A DNA stretch of 64,000 bases from Gemmatimonadota bacterium (GTDB lineage Bacteria; Latescibacterota; UBA2968): contig JAPPAB010000104.1 in assembly GCA_026705765.1 (NCBI GenBank), forward strand, positions 1 to 64,000. The letters are read 5' to 3'. Below are positions 25,128 to 33,542 of the stretch, one piece after another; positions within the stretch are counted from its first letter, which is position 1, and every line of letters starts with the position of its first letter. A model generated the notes under the pieces. That model was not told where the DNA came from. It made no database searches and saw only the letters and a list, made by a program, of their open reading frames with translations. The position numbers were made by a program, and so were the translations under genes.

Positions 25128-26342
25128 ATGATGAGCAAAATAATCACGGCATCTCTCGATCAGGATTCGGCTACCTCGGGGATTCAGGAGGCGATTGACG
25201 CCCTTGGCGAGCGAGGTGGGAGCGTTCGGATTCCGGCAGGCAAATGGCGGCTACGTCAGTCAATTGTCCTCCGAAGTGGCATAAGCCTCATCGGCGATGG
25301 ATCAGCGACTGAACTGACGATAGCTGCACCCAGGGCACTATTCCTGATTCGAGATGCCCGCAAAGGTTCCCGCAACATCTACTTGCGCGGACGAGTGCCT
25401 TTTGTAGCAGACGATGGCGTCGGGTTGACCGACCGTCCTCGCCAATGGTGGGATGGAACCCACGCGCTGGTGAGGTCGATAAAGGGCAACCTCGTTCGCT
25501 TGAGTGAGCCACTGAACAGGGGCCTGAGGGTGAAAGAGGGTGCCCAGATCGTCGGCCTCTTCCCGGGCATTACCGCTGTTAGGAGAGATGACGTGAGCCT
25601 GCGCGATCTGACGCTACGCGGATCGAGAGATCCCAAAGGGCGCTGGTGGCAAGACTTCACTTACAGCGCTGTACACACTATCTACTGTAGAGGTGTACGC
25701 ATCCAGAATGTAGCGGTCATCGACTGGCCGAGTGACGGCATCAGTGTGCAGGGCGGCTCGGATGCGCAGGTCACCCACTGTCAGGTTCGCTTTTGTCGCG
25801 GACACGGATACCATCCCGGTACAGGTCTGGAACGCAGCATTTGGTCACACAACATCGCCATTGGAAACGGCGGAGACGGTCTGTACTTCTGCGGCCATGT
25901 GCGCGACTCTATATGCAGCGATAGCGTGTTCACAGGCAACGAACACAGTGGCATCGGCGGTGTAGGGCACGGGGAGGATCATCACAACATCATCAGCAAC
26001 AATGTATGCTCAGAGAATGGCAAATGGGGCATTAACGCAAGCGATGGCGTGGAACATGTGATCGTCGGGAACATCCTCCGTAGCAATTCCTGGAAGGAGC
26101 CAGGAACTTATCCCGCCCTGCGTCTGCACAATGCCAAAAGATTTCTTGTTCAGGGCAACCGTTGCGCCGATGATGTTGACAAATCTCCGACGGTTGGAGG
26201 CGACACACCGTGCCAGACGCGAGGCATCGTCGAGAGTGGGCACAGTGACTGGAACCTTGTGAGTGGCAATGTCTGTATAGGAATGGCCGAGCCGATCACG
26301 GTGATAGGCCGCAATTCCCGCGCACAAGGGAATCTTTTTTGA
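25128..26342 (+). CDS. Right-handed parallel beta-helix protein
   Basis: A 404-residue protein. The N-terminal pectate-lyase-3-like start is SGIQEAIDALGERGGSVRIPAGKWRL, and repeated coils follow (VRIQNVAVID, VTHCQVRFCRGHG, SDSVFTGNEHSGIGG, NIISNNVCSENGKWGI), ending with GNLF. The fold is used by pectate lyases, alginate C5-epimerases and phage tailspikes; no signal peptide is seen, so its location is unclear. Its last about 45 bases are duplicated at 3377-3423, showing that a second copy once existed in the region. Confidence 0.8.
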   Translation: MMSKIITASLDQDSATSGIQEAIDALGERGGSVRIPAGKWRLRQSIVLRSGISLIGDGSATELTIAAPRALFLIRDARKGSRNIYLRGRVPFVADDGVGLTDRPRQWWDGTHALVRSIKGNLVRLSEPLNRGLRVKEGAQIVGLFPGITAVRRDDVSLRDLTLRGSRDPKGRWWQDFTYSAVHTIYCRGVRIQNVAVIDWPSDGISVQGGSDAQVTHCQVRFCRGHGYHPGTGLERSIWSHNIAIGNGGDGLYFCGHVRDSICSDSVFTGNEHSGIGGVGHGEDHHNIISNNVCSENGKWGINASDGVEHVIVGNILRSNSWKEPGTYPALRLHNAKRFLVQGNRCADDVDKSPTVGGDTPCQTRGIVESGHSDWNLVSGNVCIGMAEPITVIGRNSRAQGNLF

Positions 26343-26485
26343 AGCGGAAAAACAAAACCCGGATACTGAATGTCTCCGCTTTATCTTATTGAAAGCATAC
26401 CATGCCTCCTCAAAAATGCATCCTTTAAAGTGTTTTTATAGGCTAAATCATTGGTGAATCTTTAAACATTTTGGAGGATATTTTC

Positions 26486-27289
26486 ATGAAATTCGATGAA
26501 CGAGATCTATATACTGGACTCTCCGCACTTCATTGGGCTACGATATCGACGTCAGACCCCCGCAGAGACAAGTCATTCTACAGAGGTATCCTTGAGAAAA
26601 CTGGAGGTAAGACCCTGGAACTGGGATGCGGAGCGGGGCGGTTACTACTGACCTTTTTGCAAGAAGGATTTGATGTACAGGGGGTGGACATTTCGGGCGA
26701 TATGCTATCTGTATGTCGCCAGCATGCGAACGCGATGGGGCTGGACCCCGTGCTCTATGAGCAGCAAATGCAGCAGTTGGATCTCCCCAATCGTTTTAAT
26801 GCCATCTATATCCCGTGCGGCGGTTTCCAGTGTGTAATGGGGCGGCGAGCGGCATTGGAAACGCTCCGCCGATGCCACGCTCATTTGGAGCCTGGTGGAA
26901 TTCTCGCCTTTAATGTTGCCCCAGCCCATAGTTTTTATTACTGGGGCCCCAAAGAGATTCACGCATGGCCTGGCGAGTGGAAACAGATCGCCAACAAGGA
27001 GCTTGAAGACAGAAAGCGTCTGCTGGTTTACCACCACAAGATTTTTGAAGATACGGTGGCGCAATATGCTGTCCGAGAACGGCGATATGAACTATACGAA
27101 GGTAATCGTCTCATAAAGGAAGAAATTCACACCGGACAGACGCACTGGTACCATCGAAATGAACTGATGTGGATGCTGGAATTGGCAGGCTTTCAAGATG
27201 TCGATGTCAAAGGGGATTGGACAGACGAGACCCTGAATTCCGAACACGAAAAAGAGATGATCTTCGTTGCTACCAAGAATGGGAAGTGA
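26486..27289 (+). CDS. Class I SAM-dependent methyltransferase (DERDLYTG subgroup)
   Basis: A 267-residue methyltransferase with ELGCGAG at residues 45-51 and GVDISGDML. It is a clear paralog of the protein at 14966 along the whole length. GGAGG at 26473-26477 supports ATG 26486. The 143-base gap before it contains no gene. Substrate unknown; the presence of two such copies plus a third remnant (18169) shows repeated duplication of this subgroup here. Confidence 0.85.
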   Translation: MKFDERDLYTGLSALHWATISTSDPRRDKSFYRGILEKTGGKTLELGCGAGRLLLTFLQEGFDVQGVDISGDMLSVCRQHANAMGLDPVLYEQQMQQLDLPNRFNAIYIPCGGFQCVMGRRAALETLRRCHAHLEPGGILAFNVAPAHSFYYWGPKEIHAWPGEWKQIANKELEDRKRLLVYHHKIFEDTVAQYAVRERRYELYEGNRLIKEEIHTGQTHWYHRNELMWMLELAGFQDVDVKGDWTDETLNSEHEKEMIFVATKNGK

Positions 27290-27411
27290 CAGCAAGCATA
27301 GTGTGTAAAAAAATAAAAAAAAGGGGGCTAATCGCTTTCGTTTATCTACACATTTTGATATATTGTCAGAAGACTTAGATAGGCACCTGCGAAGATGAGA
27401 AAGGACCTGCC

Positions 27412-27627
27412 ATGGCAAGAAATTCACAAGCAACCAATGGCCAAAGAGTGCATGTCATCTCAAGAAAAGATGGTTGGGCAGTCAAGAAGGAAGGGAATTC
27501 CAAAGCTTCAAAAATCTACAGCACTAAGTCCGCTGCCGAAAGAAACGCAAGCAAGATTTCGAAGGGTAGGGATGTCGTCATCCACGAACGAGATGGATCC
27601 ATACAAAAATGGAAACGGGCTAAGTGA
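27412..27627 (+). CDS. DUF2188 small protein
   Basis: A 71-residue protein with the DUF2188 pattern: VHVISRKDGWAVKKEGNSKASKIYSTKSAAERNASKISKG, then VVIHERDGSIQKWKRAK. The family consists of small basic proteins of unknown function that are common in mobile or accessory regions. The ATG at 27412 begins MARNSQATNGQRVHV. Translation past its stop in the same frame gives another protein-like segment (see 27628). Confidence 0.75.
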   Translation: MARNSQATNGQRVHVISRKDGWAVKKEGNSKASKIYSTKSAAERNASKISKGRDVVIHERDGSIQKWKRAK

Positions 27628-27756
27628 ACAGATGAGTTCAACGAGTTTATGGCGGACTTTTATCAAAAGAGAGAGGCCGAGGGCTTTAGGGACAAAGATC
27701 TACAAATGATGCCTGTGCCTGAGTATGTCGGGTTCATTGAGGAGTGGGTAAGATGA
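27628..27756 (+). pseudogene. 3' fragment of an unidentified gene
   Basis: Right after the DUF2188 stop, and in the same frame, the DNA reads TDEFNEFMADFYQKREAEG, then FRDKDLQMMPVPEYVGFIEEWVR and a stop. The sequence looks like a real protein C-terminus. An ATG at 27649 would give only 35 residues with no ribosome binding site. I do not recognise the family; it is probably the tail of a lost gene. Confidence 0.45.
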
Positions 27757-27788
27757 ATAGAAGCCTGAGGATAAATTCGTGTTTTCAG

Positions 27789-27824
27789 CCCCGTGTGCAT
27801 TTCCCACGCACGGGGTTTTCGTTT
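27789..27824 (+). terminator. Rho-independent terminator
   Basis: CCCCGTGTG (27789-27797) pairs with CGCACGGGG (27807-27815) around a nine-base loop and is followed by TTTTCGTTT. It closes the DUF2188 region before the next methyltransferase. Confidence 0.8.
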
Positions 27825-27898
27825 AGTCAAGTGGGCTTGACCCGTTTTGGTGGAGCTACAAACAATATTTTTTTGGACAATTCTCGTAGAGGTAGATT

Positions 27899-28636
27899 AT
27901 GGATGACAGCTACTTTAATGAACGAAGAGCGGCGACGTACGATGATGATGCCGAGATGTTCGATCCTGCAGTAGTTGATCCTATCGTCAATTTTCTTGTC
28001 AAGCTTTCGGGTGATGGAAGTGCCCTTGAATTCGGCATTGGCACAGGGCGAATCGCATTGCCACTTGCCCGGCGAGGAGTCCCTGTGCATGGTGTGGACA
28101 TGTCCAAGGCAATGATCGAGAGGCTTAAGTTGAAGCAAGATGGCGAAGAAGTTGATGTAACGATTGGCGATTTTTCGACAACTATTGTTGATGGCTCGTT
28201 CTCTTTGGTATACCTCGTGTTCAACACAATCATGAACCTCACGACACAGACGTCTCAAGTAGCTTGCTTTCGTAATGCGGCAGTGCATCTCAAGCCTGGA
28301 GGCCATTTCGTTATCGAAGTTATGGTTCCTCAGCTTCAGCGCCTGGCGAAAAGTGAGACGTTACTCGCTTACGACCTCAGCGAAAAGCATTGGGGTGTTG
28401 ATGAGTATGATGTTGTCTCGCAGGGTCTAACGTCTCATCACGCCCGAATCGTCGATGGCAATATAGAGCTGTTTTCTACACCATTTAGATACGTCTGGCC
28501 AGCGGAGCTCGATTTGATGGCTCAGCTTGCTGGAATGATATTAGTGGAACGCTGGGCAGGTTGGGATCAAGAGCCATTTACTGGCGTAAGTCACAGCCAT
28601 GTTTCAGTCTGGGTGAAACCGAACAGATTAAAATGA
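27899..28636 (+). CDS. Class I SAM-dependent methyltransferase
   Basis: A 245-residue methyltransferase with EFGIGTG at residues 44-50, GVDMSKAMIERL at strand 2, VYLVFNTIMNL at motif II, and HLKPGGHFVIEV at motif III. GTAGAGG precedes the ATG. Its stop overlaps the start of the S66 peptidase gene (ATGA), so the pair is translationally coupled; a common role in modifying or detoxifying a peptide-like compound is an inference. Confidence 0.85.
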   Translation: MDDSYFNERRAATYDDDAEMFDPAVVDPIVNFLVKLSGDGSALEFGIGTGRIALPLARRGVPVHGVDMSKAMIERLKLKQDGEEVDVTIGDFSTTIVDGSFSLVYLVFNTIMNLTTQTSQVACFRNAAVHLKPGGHFVIEVMVPQLQRLAKSETLLAYDLSEKHWGVDEYDVVSQGLTSHHARIVDGNIELFSTPFRYVWPAELDLMAQLAGMILVERWAGWDQEPFTGVSHSHVSVWVKPNRLK

Positions 28637-29694
28637 AACCATCGCTTACTAAACCACCAAAGCTTCAAGAGGGAGATAAGGTAGCCACTGTATCTCTGTC
28701 ATGGGGTGGACCGGGGCTAATTCCACATCGATATGAAGCTGGAAAAAAACAACTGGAAGAAGCATTTGGCCTGGTCGTAATCGAGATGCCTCATACACTC
28801 AGAGAGCCAAAATGGCTCTCTGAGAATCCAAAAGCGCGTGCGGATGACTTGATGGAAGCCTTTTCAAACTCAGAAATCAAAGGAATTATATCGACTATTG
28901 GCGGCGATGACTCGATTAGAATTCTTCGTCACCTGGACCTTGATCTTATCAGGAAGAATCCGAAGCCCTTCGTGGGATATTCCGATACGACCGTTTCCCA
29001 CTTTGCGTGCCTAAAGGCGGGCATTGTCTCCTTTTATGGTCCAGCAATTATGGCAGGATTTGCCGAGAACGGTGGGTTGTTTCCCTACATGGTGAACTCC
29101 GTTAGACGGACCTTATTTGATTCTGGAAATATTGGTGAAATACCGGAGAATCGAGATGGCTGGACCGTCGAACGTCTTGACTGGGCAAATCCTGCGAATC
29201 AAAAAAGAAAGAGGATCCTTCAAGGCTCTGCGGGTTGGCAGTATCTCCAGGGAGAAGGGCAAACGGAAGGACACCTCATAGGTGGTTGCCTCGAAGTTCT
29301 CGACTGGATAAGAAGTACAGACGTTTGGCCTGACAAGGAAGTGTGGAAAGGTGCGATACTCTTTATCGAAACGTCTGAAGAAACACCGCCGCCAAGTACG
29401 GTAACCCGATTTTTCCGGTCTCTTGCTGCGATGGATATTCTTCCATCTTTGAGTGGAATTCTCTTTGGAAGACCAGGTGGCCACGAGTTGTCGCCTGATT
29501 CGTTTCACGCTTATGACGACGCCATACTTCAGATAGTCGCTGACGAGGAAGGACTGACTTCGCTCCCCATAATTACGCAGATGGATTTTGGGCACACAGA
29601 TCCGATGTTCGTTCTTCCGTATGGGATTCAAGCAGAAATCGACTCTGATCGGCGCAAATTTACCATTTTGGAGAATGCGGTCGAACCTGATTGA
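28633..29694 (+). CDS. S66 family LD-carboxypeptidase (MccF-like)
   Basis: A 353-residue serine peptidase-like protein. The nucleophile Ser is in GYSDTT (about residue 119), Glu in FIETSEE, and His in FGHTDP, in the order of the S66 family. N-terminal KLQEGDKVATVSLS is typical. Family members trim cell-wall tetrapeptides (LdcA) or cleave peptide-nucleotide antibiotics such as microcin C (MccF). The length and GGDDSIRIL element favour MccF-like proteins. The ATG at 28633 overlaps the methyltransferase stop; a longer frame from 28561 lies inside that gene. Confidence 0.8.
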   Translation: MKPSLTKPPKLQEGDKVATVSLSWGGPGLIPHRYEAGKKQLEEAFGLVVIEMPHTLREPKWLSENPKARADDLMEAFSNSEIKGIISTIGGDDSIRILRHLDLDLIRKNPKPFVGYSDTTVSHFACLKAGIVSFYGPAIMAGFAENGGLFPYMVNSVRRTLFDSGNIGEIPENRDGWTVERLDWANPANQKRKRILQGSAGWQYLQGEGQTEGHLIGGCLEVLDWIRSTDVWPDKEVWKGAILFIETSEETPPPSTVTRFFRSLAAMDILPSLSGILFGRPGGHELSPDSFHAYDDAILQIVADEEGLTSLPIITQMDFGHTDPMFVLPYGIQAEIDSDRRKFTILENAVEPD

Positions 29695-29695
29695 A

Positions 29696-30304
29696 ATGAC
29701 GAACGTAATCTTGACAGACCTTGATGGGGTAATTCGGATCTGGTCCCCTGAAATACACCGAAAGGCTGAGCGTGCAACCGGGTTACCCGAAGGAGCCATT
29801 TTCGGGATTGCATTCTCAGATGACTTGCTCCCCCTGGTGATCACAGGACGAATCTCTGACGATGAGTGGCGGCGGAGAATTGCGGACCTGCTCAGCAAGG
29901 ACTTCCCGGAAGCCGACGCGGAGCGCGCGGTTGAACTCTGGTCCGCATCGCCGGGAGAAGTCGATTTGGAGGTCCTGGAGATCTTGCGGACTTGTCGGGA
30001 AAAGGCTAAGTTAGTCCTCATCAGCAATGCGACATCGAGATTACCCTCAGATCTTCGGCGATTGGGCATCGCCGAGGATTTCGATTACATCATCAACTCC
30101 TCAGAGGTCGGGTTTACAAAACCCGATCCCAACATCTACTTCACAGCCCTGGATACCGTGGGCGCAACTCCGGGACAGGCTCTGTTCATAGACGACAAAG
30201 CCGGACATGTGGCAGCGGCGACCAGATTGGGCATAGCCGGACACACCTATACTGGAGCCGACGGCCTTCGGCAAAAGCTGGATCATCTGGGGCTTCTTCA
30301 ATAA
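29696..30304 (+). CDS. HAD-superfamily hydrolase
   Basis: A 202-residue HAD phosphatase: catalytic DLDGV (D8 and D10), motif II SNATS near residue 112, Lys in GFTKPDPNIYF, and motif IV FIDDKAGHV. It starts one base after the S66 stop. The substrate is probably a small phosphorylated metabolite. It forms a tight chain with the methyltransferase, S66 peptidase and the next hydrolase. Confidence 0.85.
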   Translation: MTNVILTDLDGVIRIWSPEIHRKAERATGLPEGAIFGIAFSDDLLPLVITGRISDDEWRRRIADLLSKDFPEADAERAVELWSASPGEVDLEVLEILRTCREKAKLVLISNATSRLPSDLRRLGIAEDFDYIINSSEVGFTKPDPNIYFTALDTVGATPGQALFIDDKAGHVAAATRLGIAGHTYTGADGLRQKLDHLGLLQ

Positions 30305-30315
30305 CGAGGATAACT

Positions 30316-30912
30316 TTGCCGGAACCTATTTTTACACTCCTACGCCGAACCTACGCCTTCAAGAAGACGACAGACTGCGACATCCATCTCGACGTGTACT
30401 CGTCGGAAGAGATGGCCAAAATATCCCCCGCCGTAGTGTGGATTCACGGCGGGGCACTCATAATGGGCAGTCGAGAAAACGGTCAGAGCCACGCGGCTCG
30501 CTACGTGGATGCGGGATACAAAGTCATCTCGATCGACTACCGGCTCACCCCTGAGACCAAACTACCGGAGATCATAGCAGACGTCCGCGATGCGTTTGGA
30601 TGGATTCGGTCGAACGCAGATGAACTCGGCGTCGATCCTGCGAAGGATCCCGAGTTTTTCACGCCGTACTGCCCAGATCAAAACATCGATGCGAACTATC
30701 CGCCAACGCTGTTGCTACACGGGACAGACGACACCGACGTGCCTTACGAACTGTCTGTGCGTATGCAGAACCGTCTGAAGGAGGCGGGCGTAGATCACGA
30801 GATGGTTACAATTGAGGGCGGCGGTCACGGATTCGATGGACGCTGGTGGGACCCTCGAGTGAAAGCCGCCTTCGCGAGAGTATTGGGATTCCTGGACAAC
30901 CACTTGAATTGA
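30316..30912 (+). CDS. Alpha/beta hydrolase with the nucleophile segment deleted
   Basis: A 198-residue esterase-like protein. The oxyanion motif WIHGGAL, strand IDYRLTPETKLPEIIADVRDAFGWIR, the acid in HGTDDTDVPYE and the His in GGGHGF are present. The stretch that should contain the G-x-S-x-G nucleophile elbow is missing: GVDPAK runs directly into DPEFFTPYCP. Members of this family are usually about 90 residues longer here. The reading frame is intact, so an in-frame deletion is likely, possibly between the repeated GATCC at 30636 and 30648. It probably has no hydrolase activity. TTG start with GAGG spacing. Confidence 0.75.
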   Translation: MPEPIFTLLRRTYAFKKTTDCDIHLDVYSSEEMAKISPAVVWIHGGALIMGSRENGQSHAARYVDAGYKVISIDYRLTPETKLPEIIADVRDAFGWIRSNADELGVDPAKDPEFFTPYCPDQNIDANYPPTLLLHGTDDTDVPYELSVRMQNRLKEAGVDHEMVTIEGGGHGFDGRWWDPRVKAAFARVLGFLDNHLN

Positions 30913-30993
30913 CAGAGTCATTCCGTTCAATGTTTGACTGCCGGCGTGTATGCGAGAAAAGCAACATGACGGCGAAAGGAGTACGGTATTCAT

Positions 30994-31992
30994 ATGAAGC
31001 GTCGAGCACTTGGAAATACGGGCGTGAATGTCAGCGAACTTGGTCTGGGCACAGCTTTTATGGCTGGCCAAGGCCAACAAGGTGTAAACGAATGTATTGC
31101 CCTGGCAGTTGACCGGGGGATCAATTACTTCGATACGGCTGCCGCCTATGGCAAAGGCAAAGATGAGCGTATGTTAGGTGAGGCATTGCGAGGTCGCCGG
31201 GAAAAGGTATTCTTGGCGACCAAGGTAGGTGGTGTAAAAGACCCGGGGGGACACCGCACAGTCAATTCTCTCATGCGACAATTTGAAGAGAGTCTGGGCA
31301 GGCTTCAGACCGACTATGTGGATCTGATCCAGCTACATGAGGCAGATCAGCGAAAGTGGTGGTCAGATGATCCTGTGCCTAAAGAGATTGCCATATCCCA
31401 CGGAGGACCGCTGATTATAGACGAGGAAGAGTATGACTTTCCGGCGGCACCCTGTTTGGAGTTTCTTCGCATTGCAAAGAAACAAGGCAAGACACGCTTC
31501 ATTGGCATCACTGGTAAAGATGCACGACGCCTTGCTCGGCTGGTCAGCGCCACGGAATTGGACTCAATGATGGTCGCACACCAATACAATCCGATTTATC
31601 GCAACGCTACTCGCTTTCTGCTTCCCCTTACCGAAAAAGAGGGCGTAGGAGTGGTTGGTGGTGCGATGTTTATGAAGGGCTGGCTTGCCGTTGCCAGGTC
31701 AGACTGGCGTAACCATCTTCCCGAATGGATGGATGAAGGCTTCCACCGCGCTTATTGCAAATACCTGGACATCCAGGCATCATCGGGTCTGGAGTTGCCG
31801 GAACTCACCCTGCGCTGGCTACTGCCTGAGCAGCGTCTCAAATGTATTGTGACTGGCTTCAAAAATCCTCATGAAGTCGAATCGAATATCGACGCCATTG
31901 AGCGTGGTCCCCTCCCCGCCGATCTCCAGTCTGAGATTGACGCGATTGGGATCATACATCCATTACTGTATCAGGGAAGAACGACAATCTGA
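30994..31992 (+). CDS. Aldo/keto reductase
   Basis: A 332-residue TIM-barrel oxidoreductase with a complete tetrad: Asp and Tyr in NYFDTAAAYGKG, Lys in LATKVGG, His in LIQLHEADQ. N-terminal MKRRALGNTGVNVSELGLG is typical of the family that uses NADPH to reduce carbonyls. AAAGGAG lies 12 bases before the ATG. Unlike the reductase at 16936, all catalytic residues are kept. Confidence 0.85.
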   Translation: MKRRALGNTGVNVSELGLGTAFMAGQGQQGVNECIALAVDRGINYFDTAAAYGKGKDERMLGEALRGRREKVFLATKVGGVKDPGGHRTVNSLMRQFEESLGRLQTDYVDLIQLHEADQRKWWSDDPVPKEIAISHGGPLIIDEEEYDFPAAPCLEFLRIAKKQGKTRFIGITGKDARRLARLVSATELDSMMVAHQYNPIYRNATRFLLPLTEKEGVGVVGGAMFMKGWLAVARSDWRNHLPEWMDEGFHRAYCKYLDIQASSGLELPELTLRWLLPEQRLKCIVTGFKNPHEVESNIDAIERGPLPADLQSEIDAIGIIHPLLYQGRTTI

Positions 31993-32009
31993 ACCCCTAT
32001 CCAATGATG

Positions 32010-32222
32010 TTACATCTCCAAATCAATCTCACCGTCTATCTCGATCTTAAATGCATACGCCTGATCGTTTGGTTTCTCGTCGGGCAAAACGATTTGCAAA
32101 CCATCGTGATCCTGATTCCAGGTCAAGGGCTGATCGCATCCAAGCAATCGAACAGATCGAATATCGCCAATGCGAGTGAAGCGCAAGGCGAAGACATCAA
32201 TCGCCGGCTTGACAAAAGATTT
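32010..32222 (-). pseudogene. C-terminal fragment of an alpha-L-fucosidase (GH29-like)
   Basis: Reading the minus strand from a TAG near 32223 gives about 70 residues: SFVKPAIDVFALRF, then VRLLGCDQPLTWNQDHDGL, IVLPDEKPNDQAYAFKIEID and a stop at 32010-32012. This is the C-terminal beta-sandwich of GH29 fucosidases (S-V-x-L-L-G and LP-E-x-P-x-x-A-Y motifs). The catalytic barrel is absent. It faces the opposite way to its neighbours and now hosts the promoter of the DUF1552 gene. Confidence 0.75.
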
Positions 32223-32238
32223 TATTACCTGCTATATT
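32209..32238 (+). promoter_or_regulatory. Sigma70-type promoter
   Basis: TTGACA at 32209-32214 and TATATT at 32233-32238 with an 18-base spacer lie 50 bases before the DUF1552 ATG. This is the closest to consensus of the promoters in the window. It overlaps the upstream edge of the fucosidase remnant. Confidence 0.6.
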
Positions 32239-32288
32239 AGAACGAATTTTGGCATAGAGATCCTAACTTAATATAGAAGAGGATAAGC

Positions 32289-33542
32289 ATGAACGTCATC
32301 TCTGAACTTTTGCAAGCGCGGGTTAATCGTCGGCACTTCTTACAGGGCGCTGGCGTAGCACTATCTTTGCCCTTCTTAGAAAGCAACATGGTGTACGGTG
32401 CGGCGAATCCGAGGCGTCTGGTCTGCGTGGGCAATCATCTGGGATTCTGGCCGGGTGGATTTTTTCCCGAGCAGTCCGGTAAGGACTATGAAACGAGCCT
32501 GACGCTGAAGTATATCGATTCACACCGAAATGATTTTACTATCTTTTCAAATCTCGATCACGGTACGGGCGGTGGGCACTCCGGCGTACATGTATTTCTG
32601 AGCAGCATACGCAAGGAAGAAGCCGCAGGTTTCCCCGAAAAAAATATGACACTGGACCAGGTAGCGGCTGAGTATGTGGGCAGTACAACGCGCTTTCCCT
32701 CAATTACTGCAGGGCTGGGCAGGGGCACAGACATGGTCTGGACGCGGTCGGGCGTAAACGTGGCACCGATTAACAATCCCGCCCGCATTTTTCAGGCTTT
32801 GTTTGTACAGAATGATGAAGCTATGCGAAGCGCAGAGCGCCGTGCGTTATCAAATCGGGGCAGTGTGCTTGACGCCTTAATCGAGTCGGCAAAGACACTC
32901 GATGGGCAGTTGAATGCGGCGGACCGCGGTAAGCTCGATCAATACCTGACTTCGGTGCGCGACGTCGAGCGTCGCCTGCAAATGTCGCGCGAATGGCTCG
33001 ACAGACCCAAGCCCGAATCTCCAATCGAACCCGTGGAAGACCTCGAACGGATGCAAATTGAGGAAATGCCGCTTTTCTACGATCTGCTAACACTGGCATT
33101 ACAGACAGACTCGACACGGGTTGTGACCTTTGAAATCCCCATGGGCTTTAAGACGTCCGAACTCAACCTCGGAGGATATCACGGTCTTTCGCATCACGGC
33201 CAGGAGGAGGGGCGATTGAAAGACCTGCAGATTGTAGAAAAATATTTGTTGACTCAGTTTAGTCGTTTTATGGATCGCCTCAAAGAAGCAAATGTGCTTG
33301 ACGACACGCTGGTCGTTCTGGGAAGTGGCATGGGCGATGGCTCAAGGCATTCCAATAGGAATTTGCCAGTAATTCTCGCTGGAGGCGGTTTGAGACATCA
33401 GGGACATCTCGTATGTCCTGCTGAGGCACACAAACGGATCCCACTGTCAAATCTCTGGCTTTCCGTCTTGCAGTGGTTTGGTGTAGAGCGAGACAGCTTT
33501 GGCAAAAGCACAGGGACCTTTTCTGCGATGGAGATTTCATGA
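32289..33542 (+). CDS. DUF1552 protein (Tat-exported)
   Basis: A 417-residue protein with a Tat-type N-terminus (RRHFLQGAGVALSLPFL, about residues 14-30). The DUF1552 body follows (RRLVCVGNHLGFWPGGFFPEQSG, DYETSLTLKYIDSHRNDFT, HSGVHVFLS, GLSHHGQEEGRLKDL). DUF1552 proteins are nearly always encoded next to DUF1592/DUF1588 cytochrome proteins in Planctomycetota and related phyla; their function is not proven. Its stop overlaps the start of the cytochrome gene, confirming the operon. Confidence 0.85.
   Translation: MNVISELLQARVNRRHFLQGAGVALSLPFLESNMVYGAANPRRLVCVGNHLGFWPGGFFPEQSGKDYETSLTLKYIDSHRNDFTIFSNLDHGTGGGHSGVHVFLSSIRKEEAAGFPEKNMTLDQVAAEYVGSTTRFPSITAGLGRGTDMVWTRSGVNVAPINNPARIFQALFVQNDEAMRSAERRALSNRGSVLDALIESAKTLDGQLNAADRGKLDQYLTSVRDVERRLQMSREWLDRPKPESPIEPVEDLERMQIEEMPLFYDLLTLALQTDSTRVVTFEIPMGFKTSELNLGGYHGLSHHGQEEGRLKDLQIVEKYLLTQFSRFMDRLKEANVLDDTLVVLGSGMGDGSRHSNRNLPVILAGGGLRHQGHLVCPAEAHKRIPLSNLWLSVLQWFGVERDSFGKSTGTFSAMEIS

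Noticed and set aside
27744-27974. 76-codon + strand frame starting at 27744
   Set aside because: It spans the terminator and overlaps the methyltransferase in another frame.
32004-32240. Open frame of 78 codons on the + strand
   Set aside because: It lies opposite the fucosidase remnant, whose minus-strand translation gives a clear family match.
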